Positions 23,973-34,213 of a DNA stretch of 64,000 nucleotides are shown one piece after another. The DNA is taken from contig CM045997.1 of the NCBI GenBank assembly GCA_025175895.1, forward strand, positions 106,130,479-106,194,478, in the 5' to 3' direction. Both the position numbers and the translations under genes were made by a program. This DNA comes from Wurfbainia villosa. Its lineage: Eukaryota; Streptophyta; Magnoliopsida; Zingiberales; Zingiberaceae. Every line of letters starts with the position of its first letter. The stretch's first letter is position 1. The notes under the pieces were generated by a model that saw only the letters and a list, made by a program, of their open reading frames with translations, was not told the origin of the DNA and made no database searches.

Positions 23973-24172
23973 GCCCCCAGGGCTAGCCCAGTTGGTAAGT
24001 GCAAAGGGGCAACTCTTAAGTGGGCAGGGGTCAATTCCCGGGGAGGTCATGACTCTGGGCCATCGACAGACCCTCTCCTTTGCACTTACCACCTGGGTCC
24101 TAATTTACCTCCTCCACCGGTAGGAGCAGCCGGAGGGGGCCGCTAATGTGGCGGTTCCACATTTTTTTTTTT
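23973..24172 (+). mobile_element. SINE, tRNA-derived, with 14-18 bp target duplication
   Basis: A 200-bp insertion has polymerase III promoter boxes at TAGCCCAGTTGGT (23983-23995, box A) and GGGGTCAATTCCCG (24027-24040, box B), and ends in a T run. It is flanked by TTTTACAATACAACCAAA at 23955-23972 and ACAATACAACCAAA at 24173-24186 (preceded by the T tail). It depends on LINE reverse transcriptase for movement and codes for nothing. It sits inside the SIRE-like LTR, so it is younger than that LTR. Confidence 0.92.
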
Positions 24173-24579
24173 ACAATACAACCAAACAAACACAGGTGTA
24201 GAGAAATAAAATAAATTACAATGCAAAGAAAGCTTTACACAAGAATTTGATCGTTGGTTGGTTGCTCTGGAATGCTTTGGAATGTCTGAAAGGTAGCAAC
24301 TTTTCCCCTTTAAAGTCCCAAGAAATCGACATGTCAAATCTTTGCAAAGTCCTTTTATAGGCTCGGCTTCGGTTGATTTTCGTCTATCAGTCGATTGGTC
24401 ACTCGACTGTTTACTCACAACGGCTTAATCCACGTCGAATTCAGTCGATTAATCAATTGCTCCCAACCATCAGTCGACTGCTTAGTCTTTAGTCGAGCCG
24501 CCGATTCAAAGACGCTTCTATTCATCGATTACGCAATACCAACTCCATTTCATCACAAAGAATGATCGGCCGTGATCAA

Positions 24580-25100
24580 AACACCGCCGAGCACCATACG
24601 CCTATATCGCGACTTCTCAATCGCTCGAGGACCTGCTTGCTCGAGCACTACACATCGCAGCTCGTTCTCGAGCACCAGTGCACGCCCGGGCAATGCCCAA
24701 GCACCACTCGTCCGAGCACCCGCGCTCATGCGCCTAGTTCCTGAGTGCCTTCCCGAGCACTAGTGCTCTGGCCCACGCTCCGTTCCTCATCTCGAGTAAT
24801 AAGCCCGATCATCCCTCATCTCGACTTCTCACGCTCGCGCACTCGAGTTCCTCATCGGTCGACCTGAGCACCGCACACTCGATTACTAATTCCCAAGCAC
24901 CTTCCCAAGTGTCGTAACTTCCTCACTTGCTCGCACTTGGGATTTCTCATTTGCCTTAGCATCCGACTTCTTGCGCCCGCGCCTGAGCATCTTGCCTTCT
25001 CGAGGGTTGAGTCCTCCGTTCCTCAACGCTCGCGCCCAAGCACTCAACTCCCAATGCTCGAGCACCCCGAACACTGTAGCTTTCTCATCGCTCGAGCACC
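24580..25100. repeat. Degenerate array of CGAGCACC / CAAGCACC motifs, GC-rich
   Basis: CGAGCAC or close variants occur at about 24586, 24640, 24667, 24714, 24754, 24867, 25053 and 25093, with CAAGCACC at about 24698, 24894 and 25036. They are separated by irregular spacers rich in CTCG and TCGC. The array lies between two groups of GTCGACTG motifs in the U3 part of the minus-strand LTR. Confidence 0.7.
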
Positions 25101-25438
25101 ATAACAGTCGACTGATCAAGAACCCCAATCAACTTCCCAAGCACTGAATAAGCTTCCCGAGTGGCTTATGATGGATCAGTGGATTGATAACCATCTTCAG
25201 TCGACTGATGTCCTAGTCAGTCTCATTTCAAGTCAACTCCCACTTCATCTGGTATCCGATTGACCTCAACCTATCAGAACTTTTCTCGTCCAGTATCCGA
25301 TCACTCTAGATCTATCGGAACCTCTCTTTCCTAGTGTCCGGTCAATCGTGATCTACTAGGACTTTCCTTACCAAGCGCAACCAACCTTGACTTGTCGGAA
25401 CTGCACTTGCCTAGTCATCCGATCCCCTGGGGGCCAGG

Positions 25439-26425
25439 TGTCACGCCTCGGGGGTATATTCGTCATCCAAATGACGGAGGAGCCTCTTAGTGACAATATT
25501 CCAAAAATACATTATTGGAATCAGATATGGAAAAAAAACTTTGAAATAATTAAAATATAAAATATAATTATTTTATTAACTGCCTGCATACATGACTAAA
25601 ATATAAGTCAATAAAAGTAAAATAAATTTATGACACCAAATCAAATCGTGACAAAATCTAAAGTGTGCAAACAAAATACGAAAACTATAAGGGAAACAAA
25701 TCAGCATCTCGACAATGCGTGGGACCAGCACGGCAAAGGACTCTTTGAGTGACGCGAAGGTAGGTCAACAAGACACGTCCTATATCAGCTAATCTGGAGA
25801 TCAAAGAAAAGAGAGAGTGAGTACAAATCACTCAGTAGGTGTATAAAACATAGTGCATGATAGTAAAAATAAAATGAAGGTCAAAGGAAAGTAAACCTGG
25901 GTAACTCAAATCTCAGAGTACCAATATCAGTCCGTAACTAACCTGGTCAGCCATATAATAAATGCACTTGTGACATACACAACCAACTGTAACCTGCAAG
26001 CAATACACATCAAGATATCACGACAAAGTTACGTAGCTCTCGAGGTAATACAAAGGGGCACTATCTGCGGGCAACAACATGCTACCACAAACGGGACTCG
26101 TGGGCAGATAGACAATATACAGAGCACTGTCTACACGCAATAACATGTTACCACGAACGAGACTCGTGGGTAAACAGACAATACAAAAACTCAATGCCTG
26201 TGGGCAATGATATGCTACCACGAATGAGTCTCGTGGGCAGACAGAGTATATAGCTATCTAGCTATGGACTGCTCGCAACAACATGCTACCACGAATGAGT
26301 CTCGTGGGTAGTCAAGATGTAAGATAGCTATCTAGCTACAGACGACACACGAATCCAACTATCACTAACTCCGAACGGGTAGTCCAAGAGTATAACTCTA
26401 TGGTAGATTCTCTCAACCACGAATG
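25439..26425 (-). mobile_element. Left (3') LTR portion of the minus-strand gypsy relic
   Basis: It matches 36367-37345 closely throughout, including the (GTGACAATATT) start region and three imperfect repeats of CATGCTACCACGAA with CTCGTGGG (about 26080-26320). Homology to the right copy stops near 26425. The AT-rich, non-coding DNA from there to about 27200 could not be paired with the right LTR. Confidence 0.75.
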
Positions 26426-28250
26426 AGAGACATGATCAACCACAGGTATATAAATGCAACCATGATTTGAAAGTAAGAACACTCTATTGCAGACTCTGTC
26501 AACCACGAATGGGAGACATAGTTAGCAATCGATATATGAGAAATGGTATATACCTTCTAAGGAATAATATCATTTTAATCATACTATCTCTACTAGTTCA
26601 ATCACAATATCAACAGAAATAATAAATAAATAAACATATACCAGTAACTTCTACTAATTTATATCGAAGAAATAAATAAACACATAACCATAATATCAAT
26701 CAAACACTAGAATAAATAACTACATGTTAATGATGAGAAGTAACCTAGAAACCAAGTAGAGTATAAAAAGGTCAAGGAATTATAAGATCAAAGCAATACT
26801 AGAAAGAACATAAAGTGTAAATATAATATAACCTAAGTAAACAACATAACCAAAATAATCATTCACTTGGTGTCTACTTCTTCGGCTTACCAAGATCTCC
26901 CTCTCCCTTCTCGTAGATTACTAGATCTGATACCAAAGAAGGTTAGAAATGAAATAAAGAGAGATCTACTTCTTGAATCACCTTGCGCCTTAGAGGTAAA
27001 ATTAGATTCACCACTTCACTTGCAAGAAGGAATATTAGAGATTGGTCGGCTTCTCGGCGCGGCCACTCTGATGCTCAAGTCAGTAAGAGTATGAAGAAAA
27101 CAACACAAATGGAATGTAGAAGAAGTGAAAAGGAGATCTTTGAGGTACCGAATAGCCAAGAAACAACCATCCCCTGCTTCGTCCTCCTCTTTCCCCTTTT
27201 ATAGATGGATCAACCGCCTTCTCCATGAAGTAAATTTACTTTAATGCCCTTTGCCAAGCTGTCTTCGTAAACGTTTTTCCTGCTCCCATTCAAAATATCT
27301 CCTGCCGCATATTAATTTAAATAAAATACAAGAATAAATGTGGTTATATTAAACTAACCACTCTCAACTTCCTATCCTCCGGCATACCCCCCCTCCCTCC
27401 TTATTTCACCGTATTCAGAAGAAAATCCTGACATCTGAAAACAACTCGAGAAATGAAGATACTGCTCGGGAAATGAACATACTGCTTTGGAAATGAACAT
27501 ACTGCTCGAGAAATAAACATACTGCTCTGGAAATAAACATATCGCTCTCGAAATAATTTAACTGCTCGGGACTTTATATAGACTACTTTGTTAGCACTAT
27601 ACTTAATCACTGAACCACATTGCCATATTCATCCCTATCATGCTCAGGAATCATACATACTGTCCTAGAAATATACATACTGCTCGGGAAATACACATAT
27701 TGTTATGAAACTAAACATACTGCTCTGAAAATAAACACACCGCTTTGCCCATCCTGATACTTAGTCACTGAATCCCTCTGCACTATTCATCTCTAAGATC
27801 AGGGATCACATATACTGCCCGGGAAATACAAAAATAGATCGGGAAACCTTCTAACTGCTCTGAAAATCCCGACCCCATCATAAGTCCCCCCTCTTTAGTA
27901 AAACTGAAGAGGGAAGTCGAGTGAAGTTTTACAAGTGTTTTCAAAAAATTTCTCTGCCTTAGCTGAAAAAGGCCCCCACACCCATCAACTACGATCTAAA
28001 GAGGTCAAAGAAGAAACCATCCACCTCTAACTGCAAAGTGTCCTAGCTATCGTTCAACCCGAAGATGCTTCAGCTCCCAACTCTGTCATAATTAATTTAT
28101 TATTAACTCAATCATCAACAAATCTATAAATTGATTATCTACTATGGTGTAAGTCTTCCTACCTAACTTAACCAATTTAATTGGATCAATTAATTAATTA
28201 ATTAGATTACTACCTTAATCACCTTATTTATCAAATTAAGAATTTACTTG
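26426..28250 (-). other. Non-coding LTR/UTR-like DNA with minus-strand TATA box and polypurine-like tract
   Basis: On the minus strand a TATA box (CTATAAAAGGGG, about 27195-27206) precedes a leader-like stretch, and a primer-site look-alike (TGGTATCAGATC) lies at about 26925-26936. A purine-rich tract (minus strand, about 27388-27402) looks like a polypurine tract. Together they suggest one more minus-strand LTR in this interval, roughly 26940-27387, but its end is not clear. The 20-bp minisatellite follows. I see no genes. Confidence 0.4.
27441..27860. repeat. 20-bp minisatellite (ACTGCTCGGGAAATGAACAT-type) in three blocks
   Basis: Seven consecutive 20-bp units run from 27441 to 27580 in exact register. 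A second block at about 27656-27745 has four or five units and a third at about 27811-27860 has two or three. Variation falls mostly in the CTCGGG and GAACAT positions. The reading frame at 27401-27610 is just the repeat. Confidence 0.92.
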
Positions 28251-28696
28251 TGTTTTGATATGAGTGTCAAGTGTGCAGGCTTAACAGGAAGTCCTAGTAG
28301 GTCGAGTTGACCGGATACTAGGCAGAAGTCTTAACAGATCAGGAGGACCGAACACCAAGCATGAAGTCCAGATGGGTCGAGTGGATCGGACATCTGGCAT
28401 GAAGACCGATAGGGTCAGGAGACTGCACAATCAACATGAACAGCTAGGTTAGGGAGACTAGACAGCTGGAAGAAGTTCTGGTGGATCAGATTGGATGTTA
28501 AGCATGGTAAGTTCGGCTAGGTAGTCGGCAGGTAAGCCTTGAGTGAAGAGGTGAGGCCGAGTCCTCTGTAGGGGGACAAAGCTATGCGTCGATCCGACGG
28601 ATAGTCCGCGTGGGACTTAGAAGTCGAGATCGAGCAGTATTACTATTGCTATTAGATGTTATATTGTCTGCTTCTACTAATCTCGTTTTATAGGGA

Positions 28697-28986
28697 TCAA
28701 TCGACTGAAAGGATTCCAGTCAACTGAAGTCCAGTCGACTGAGAATGGCCAAGTCGACTGGATACCCAGTTGGCAAGATTAGATGGTGATTGATCAAGGA
28801 TTTGGTAGCCCAGATGGAAAGAGTTCTAGTCGACTGGGGAGGTTCGGTCGACTGGAAAGACAAACTTCCCGATGCGGAGCCAAGTGAGCTGGAGTCGACT
28901 GGAACACGTCCAGTCGACTGGAAACGCCGAAGTACCATATCGACGGGGTGATGTGGAGTCGACTGGAGGGCATTCCGGTCGACTGG
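28697..28986 (+). promoter_or_regulatory. Array of GTCGACTG(G) motifs in LTR U3
   Basis: Eight exact GTCGACTG copies (near 28733, 28753, 28829, 28847, 28894, 28913, 28957 and 28978) and two one-base variants fall within about 290 bp, ending 7 bp before the TATA box. Several have the palindromic form CAGTCGACTG. The position suggests an upstream activating element of the LTR promoter. Confidence 0.75.
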
Positions 28987-28992
28987 AAAAGG

Positions 28993-29002
28993 CTTATAAA
29001 AG
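28993..29002 (+). promoter_or_regulatory. TATA box of the SIRE-like LTR
   Basis: CTTATAAAAG follows the last GTCGACTGG motif by 6 bp. The start of transcription would be expected around 29025-29035. Confidence 0.7.
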
Positions 29003-29485
29003 AAATGCACGACCAACTCCGAACATAATTCATCTACACGTCCCAGTGATGCTATTAGTGTTCGTCATCCGCAGAAGCTACATCCCATCGCAAAGATGCA
29101 ATCCCGACACTCCGTGCCCTAATTCAATAGCTCTAAAGTGTCGGTATTTTTATTTTTGTCTATTTCGCTTTATGTACTTAATTTCAAAGAGAAGGTGGAG
29201 TATTACCTATCTCTTAATAATTGTAAAAAGCAAACCCCTTTGAAGTCGAGAGTTCTCGAGTCGGAGAGTCTTATAGTGCATTGCCCATCGAGGTAGCTCT
29301 CGGAGAGCTACGGGCCTTGGAGTAGCAACCCTTGTGAACCAAGTAAATATCGTGTCTTCTTATTTTATTTAATTCCGTTGCATACTCTTTATTTCTAAAA
29401 GATTTCAAAAAATAAGTTTTTAATTTCTAAAGAAAATTATAACTTCTGAGATTCACCCCCTTTCTCGGAACATTACGATCCTACA

Positions 29486-30000
29486 CAACATTCTTTGCAT
29501 CTGAAATATGATCTGGAACTCCATCTATAACCTTCACAATGTAAATAAGTTAAGTATATACTTCCATATTAATAAAATATGAAAGTCCTTATGTACTTCT
29601 ATGGTTTAGGTAACCATAAGTGTTTTATCACTCTTCCAGTTTATTTTAATATCTTAACATTCCAAAATTATCCGAGTGTAAACTTCTCTTATACAACTTC
29701 TCTGTGGGGTATGGGCCCACCATGCTTCCGCTGCGCTACACCGATCTATATCTTAAATTGGTTACTAGTCTTCTCATCTTCAGCAAATGTGATATCTAGT
29801 GCATTTGGGTTGAGTTTCTATATATCAAAAGCTCTTACTCTAAGTGCATGGTAGTCTAATCTCATGTCAAGATATGCCTACCAAAATATAAGGGCAACTC
29901 TTTTACTTCGTAGCGGGATGTTAGAGTCTCCCTTGATAGTGTCGTTAAAACTAATCTATAATAATAACATCTTACCAAATTAGTGTCATATGATCGCTTC
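29486..30000. other. Decayed internal DNA of the gypsy relic
   Basis: Non-coding; it probably belongs to the minus-strand gypsy internal region beyond gag, but no motif survives that I recognise. Confidence 0.3.
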
Positions 30001-30902
30001 TGCAGGTGGACTCGGAGGATGTTCGAGCTAACTTCACTAGTTGAGAGGCTCCTTTAGTGCTAGATCGTGATCTTTAAGTGTGACTTTACGCTTTCTGACC
30101 GCCAAGCTGCTTGTCCTTCGTCTAAGACTATCTGCAAAATCTCTCTCTGATTCCTTCTCCCGAGTTACTTATTGTTGGGTCATCTCGATCAGTATAGCTT
30201 GGTCTAACACTTTTCAATAAGTACCAATGAGGGGTTAAGACATTCTAATCCGGATATAAGCTATAAGACCTTGGACGAACTGGAGCATACGATCATAGTC
30301 TTGACCTCCTAAGTGGGGTAAAATTCTACAAGTCGACTAAATTCTACATTGTAATCCATGATGCTTCGATCGCCTTGCGTAAGATTCAAAAACTCCTGAC
30401 GACAACTTATACTGAAAGAGGTCTCAAAAATCTCTCGAAATAGTTTCTAAGCGATGCTCTATTCCTCAAAAAATCGTCCGCTGTTATTTTTCACCATGTG
30501 ATGATCTGACCTCGTAAGTGATACACGACAAGTTCCATCTTCTCTGCATCTATACAAGTTATGTATCCAAATGAGTCTTCTAGATTGTCCATCCATGCAC
30601 GAGCAATCCATGGATCGATATCCCCTGAAATAATATAAAACAATACTTCATCGTCTTGGTCAATGTAGGAATACCATGACCCAATTGGTAGTGGTAGGGA
30701 CTGCTACTCTTTGAGGGGTTACTCTTTGACCTCCAATGGGTGGCTAGCGGGCCTAACCTTGGCTTCCTAACTCAACATCAGTCGACATCTCTAAAGAGTC
30801 TACATTTCCAATATCTGGGTTAGGTCCCACAGTGTCGATAGGTCGCTTTCGAGGTCGACCTCGTCCATGACCATGGGTAGGGGAAGTTTCACTAGGTGGC
30901 AT
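30000..30902 (-). pseudogene. Ty3/gypsy gag remnant
   Basis: Reading the minus strand from 30902: a start (MPPSETSPTHGHGRGRPRK) typical of the gypsy gag N-terminus, a later block DIDPWIARAWMDNLEDSFGY, then EKMELVVYHLRG, and QEFLNLTQGDRSIMDYNVEF, the Retrotrans_gag core. Frame changes and several stops separate these blocks. Gag forms the particle shell of the retrotransposon. The copia insertion at 30936 is 33 bp upstream of its start codon, in its leader. Confidence 0.8.
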
Positions 30903-30935
30903 TACCTCTTGTAACCAAATAAGTTAGTACATAAC

Positions 30936-31126
30936 TGTTAGAATATTGTAGATATGACTAGGGATAATTGTTATTCCTAAATATCATTAGGAATAATTAT
31001 TTCTTAGGATAGAATTTTGATTTATTCCTAGGATAGGGTTTGATTTATTCTTTTGAATAAGCCCTAATCTTGTATATAAATAGGGTCTCTTTCATGCAAT
31101 AATCTATCTTGAGTTACAAAATAACA
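30936..31126 (+). repeat. Copia 5' LTR
   Basis: 191 bp with TG...CA ends. A TATA box (TATATAAATAG) lies at 31073-31083. It differs from the 3' LTR by three transitions. Confidence 0.96.
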
Positions 31127-31140
31127 TGGTATCAGAGCTT
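31127..31140 (+). other. Primer-binding site, initiator-Met tRNA
   Basis: TGGTATCAGAGCTT directly abuts the 5' LTR. Confidence 0.93.
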
Positions 31141-31877
31141 TAGGTTTTCCACCTTTCGCGATCTGCGTTCTTCTCCTGAGCGCGCTTCTCCTTCCAGACG
31201 CGATCTCTTTCCTCGCACGCAGCTTCACCTTCCAGACGCGATTTCTTCCCTGCGCCGCCGCATTTCGTCGCTCGGTCGGAGCTTCATCGCTTCCTCCGTC
31301 GGATCTCTTCAACGCAGCCTCTGCTCACGCTCGTGATTTTCTCACACGAGCGCGCCTCCTTCGGCATATTCTTCCCTGCGCTCCAACGTCTTCTTCCATG
31401 CGACGCCGCTGCCGCCGGACTCGATTCCGCTTCGCCTCGCTGCTCGCTCCCCGCCATTCGTGGAGAATTCGAGGTTCCTTCTCGCGTTCAGGAAGGAATT
31501 TGGGATCTCTTCACCTCGGATTGGCCGCCTTCGGAGACCAGGCCCTCGCGATCTGCCTCACTGCGATTTTTTTTCTTCGCCTCGTTCCTCACAGGCGGAG
31601 CATTTGTTGCCGAGGCTTCCGCCCCCGCACCCACTTCTGCGGCCTGAGTTTCAGGGTCGCAGCTTCTCCCTGTTGGCAACTGCAGCTTCTCCAAGCTCCG
31701 TTGTCGCCTTCTTCCTCCGCACCGAGTCCACAGTTTCAGGGCTTCCGCTCCAATAGCTAATCCATCTCTCCGGGCAGTAACTTTCAGCATCGACAGATTA
31801 CAGATCAGACGATACCTTCCGACAACTTCCTTCCGGACCATCCAACCCTCATCGGATCAATACCTGCGTCATTCGTC
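31141..31877 (+). other. Copia leader, GC-rich, non-coding
   Basis: About 740 bp between the primer site and the gag start. It is much richer in C, T and G than its surroundings (many TTCGCCTC-type words). Several overlapping frames of about 100 codons exist on both strands, which is expected of a GC-rich leader; none resembles a known protein. Confidence 0.6.
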
Positions 31878-32630
31878 ATGACTACCTCCAGCACTTTCAA
31901 GCCGGAGTTTTCAATTTTTACCAACCACGTGATGACACCGCTCTCGTCTGAGCTCTTGGATGGTAAGAACTACTCCTCTTGGGCCTCTTACATTAAGCTT
32001 TGGCTTGTTGGACAGGGTTATGAAACACATCTCACACAAACTGAAGAGGATATTCAAGTGGTCGATCGTCCTTTATGGAGAAAGATTGATACTCAATTGT
32101 GTTGCATTATCCGAGCCGCCATCCATCCATCTCTCTGGGATGTCTTCCGGACTCATAAGACCTGCAAGGATGTTTGGATACAAGCTCAACAACTTTTTAC
32201 GAACACTTCTCGGCGACTCTATCAAGTCTATGACGATCTCATGACCATTCTTAATGCTCGACAGATCAAGGAGTCTATGTCAACTTATTTGGGATCAGTC
32301 TCTAGCCTTCTGTGTGAGTTTAATGACTTGCTCCCACCTACGACCACTCCTGTTGCAGAGCTTGAAAATCGGAAGAAATTTTTTATGTCTCTGGCGTTAT
32401 ATGGTCTGCCCACAGATTATTCTCATGTTCGTGATCAGATCCTTGGCAACCCCATAGAGGCCACCATGGACTCTACCTGGGCGACTCTTCTCCGTGTCCC
32501 TACTAAAGTCTTGACATTACCATCTTCCGTTCCGGTTGACTCTTCAGCATTGGTCTCTGGAAACAACAACAAACCTCCACCGCGTAAGAATGACAAAGGA
32601 CGTCCTTGGTGTAATCATCACACCGACTGA
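31878..32630 (+). pseudogene. Copia gag (UBN2-type)
   Basis: 250 codons from MTTSSTFKPEF. It contains the gag_pre/UBN2 signature (LLDGKNYSSWASYIKLWLVG, VWIQAQQLFTN, YQVYDDLMTI, LENRKKFFMSLALYGLP). It stops at 32628-32630, where the zinc-knuckle part (WCNHHTD...) carries a stop, further stops and a frame change. The RNA-binding end is lost and gag is no longer joined to pol. Confidence 0.9.
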
Positions 32631-32655
32631 CACAATTGATAAATGTTGAGTCTCC

Positions 32656-33396
32656 ATGGTCGACCTCCTCAGATCGCTCGGATCGTCTAGAGTTCTCACA
32701 TCGCGTCTTGACTTCCAGCCACGATTGACACCAGTTCCAACTCCACCACCTCAGTTGACACCAACTCCAACTCCACCGCCTTCATATGATGACTTTCTGA
32801 AGTGGTATGAGGATCAACGGGAGTCTAGTTCCCTTGCTGCCATTACACAAGCTGGTAATTCCTTTGCTGACATATCTCGCTCTTCGGGTCCTTGGGTACT
32901 TGACTCTGGGGCCACCGATCATATCACTGGTAATAGATCTCTTTTTTCCTCACTATCTACTTCCGGTTATTTACCCTTTGTTACCATGGCAAATGGTTCT
33001 CAAACTCAGTCCCAAGGTGTTGGTATTATTCATTCTTCTCCATCTCTTCCCATTTAAAATGTTCTTTATGTTCCCGGAGCTCTCTTTAATTTATTATCAA
33101 TAAGCCAGCTCACTCGGTCTCTCGATTGTGTCATCTCATTTACTAAATCTTCTGTTTCATTGCAGGACCTGAGTACGGGGAGGATGATTGGCTCCGGATG
33201 TGAATCTCATGGTCTATATCAACTTCACCAAAACTCTCTTGTTGGTGCGGCGGCAGCATCTCCACTTGTTATTCATACTCAGTTGGGACATCCTGGTCTT
33301 GATAAGTTAAAACAATTACATCCTAGTCTGTCTCACTTAGAGTCTTTGTCTTGTGAGTCGTGTCAGTCGCTGCAAACATTTCTCCTCGCATTATAA
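32656..33396 (+). pseudogene. Copia protease and integrase N-terminal part
   Basis: The frame carries a Pro/Thr-rich linker (TPVPTPPPQLTPTPTPPP), the aspartic protease site WVLDSGATDHITG at about 32893-32931, and then, after a stop at 33055-33057 (consistent with CAA to TAA), the pre-integrase region NVLYVPGALFNLLSISQL. The His/Cys zinc region follows (HTQLGHPG, then CESC). The frame is lost at about 33365-33390, where a few codons seem deleted just after CESC. Confidence 0.88.
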
Positions 33397-34200
33397 GTCG
33401 AGCTACATCTCCTTTTGCTTTGGTTCATTCCGATATTTGGGGTCCGAGTCGTGTTGCCTCTACATTGGGGTCACGATATTTTGTTACTTTAGTAGATGAT
33501 TTTTTCCGTTGTACTTGGTTATATCTAATGAAGGATCGCTCGGAATTGTTTTCTATTTTCCAATCTTTTTTTAATGAAGTCAAAACACAATTTGGTATCC
33601 CTCTGCGATTATTGCAGAGTGATAATGCACGTGAATATCTATCTACTCCGTTTCAAACCTTCTTGGCATCTCACGGCATATTACATCGGAAGTCTTGTCC
33701 TCATACCCCCCAACAGAATGGAGTTGCAGAACGTAAGAATCGTCATCTTCTCGAGACCACCCGGACTCTTCTCCTACACTCTCACGTTCCTCTTCGTTTT
33801 TGGGGTGACGTCGTACTTACTGCGTATCTATCAATCGTGATGCCTTCCTCTACTTTACAGGGTCAAATACCTCATCATGTACTTTATCCGAAGCAGTCTC
33901 TTCATCCTTTACCACCTAGGGTCTTTGGTTCTACATGTTTTGCTCATGCTCTTGATCCTGGTATTGATAAACTCTCTCCTCGGTCGCATAAATGTGTTTT
34001 TCTTGGATACCCACGGTCTCAGAAAGGGTATAAGTGCTATTCCCCTACTCTCCGTCGGTATTTCATCTCTGCCGATGTCACGTTCTTTGATTCAGTTCCT
34101 TTCTTTGAATCTTCAGAGTCATCGTCTGAATTTCATCATTCTATGCCTGTATCAGTCTTTGATCCTCCGGAGAATTCTCTATCACCCCCAGTCAGCGTCG
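33360..34200 (+). pseudogene. Copia integrase core
   Basis: The catalytic DDE residues are visible: Asp in LVHSDIWGP, Asp in LLQSDNAREYLS, and Glu in QQNGVAERKNRHL. The domain then continues through FGSTCFAHALDPGIDKLSPR and KCVFLGYPRSQKGYKCY. It belongs to a different frame from the protease part and shifts again near 34190, before RT. The frame's last residues after about 34190 are read-through in a wrong frame. Confidence 0.9.
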
Positions 34201-34213
34201 TCCTCGCTCTGCT

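Larger units (their letters stand above)
23680..25433 (-). mobile_element. SIRE-like copia LTR, minus orientation, with SINE insertion
   Basis: It opens TGTTAGGACCGACT followed by AGAGGGGGTGAATAGCG. Reversed, this is the conserved 3' end of plant SIRE-type LTRs (CTATTCACCCCCTCT...TCCTAACA). Then follow the leader words GTGGTTCGGAATCCCTG and GGCGGAGAAACCTC, a SINE at 23973-24172, a minus-strand TATA box (CCTATAAAAGG near 24350-24360), and on its upstream side GTCGACTG-type motifs at 24380-24500 and 25100-25210. A GC-rich CGAGCACC array lies between. The right end is not certain because the gypsy block at 25439 starts there. Confidence 0.7.
28251..29485 (+). mobile_element. SIRE-like copia solo LTR, plus orientation
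   Basis: It opens TGTTTTGATATGAGTG, a standard SIRE-type LTR start, and ends ATTCACCCCCTTTCTCGG followed by ACGATCCTACA. Between are an array of GTCGACTG motifs, a TATA box at 28993-29002 and a transcribed-looking leader. It is about 1.24 kb with no internal coding region on either side, so it appears to be a solo LTR. A clean 5-bp target duplication was not found (ACTTG on the left, ACACA or ACATT on the right), so the exact ends or flanks have changed. Confidence 0.75.

Noticed and set aside
30650..30790. A tRNA-like stretch (ACCCAATTGGTAGTGGTAGG) as a possible SINE
   Set aside because: No box B or flanking duplication, and it falls within the minus-strand gag relic.
31064..31841. Overlapping frames of about 100 codons in the copia leader
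   Set aside because: Several frames on both strands are open because of base composition; none has a recognisable motif and gag starts after them.
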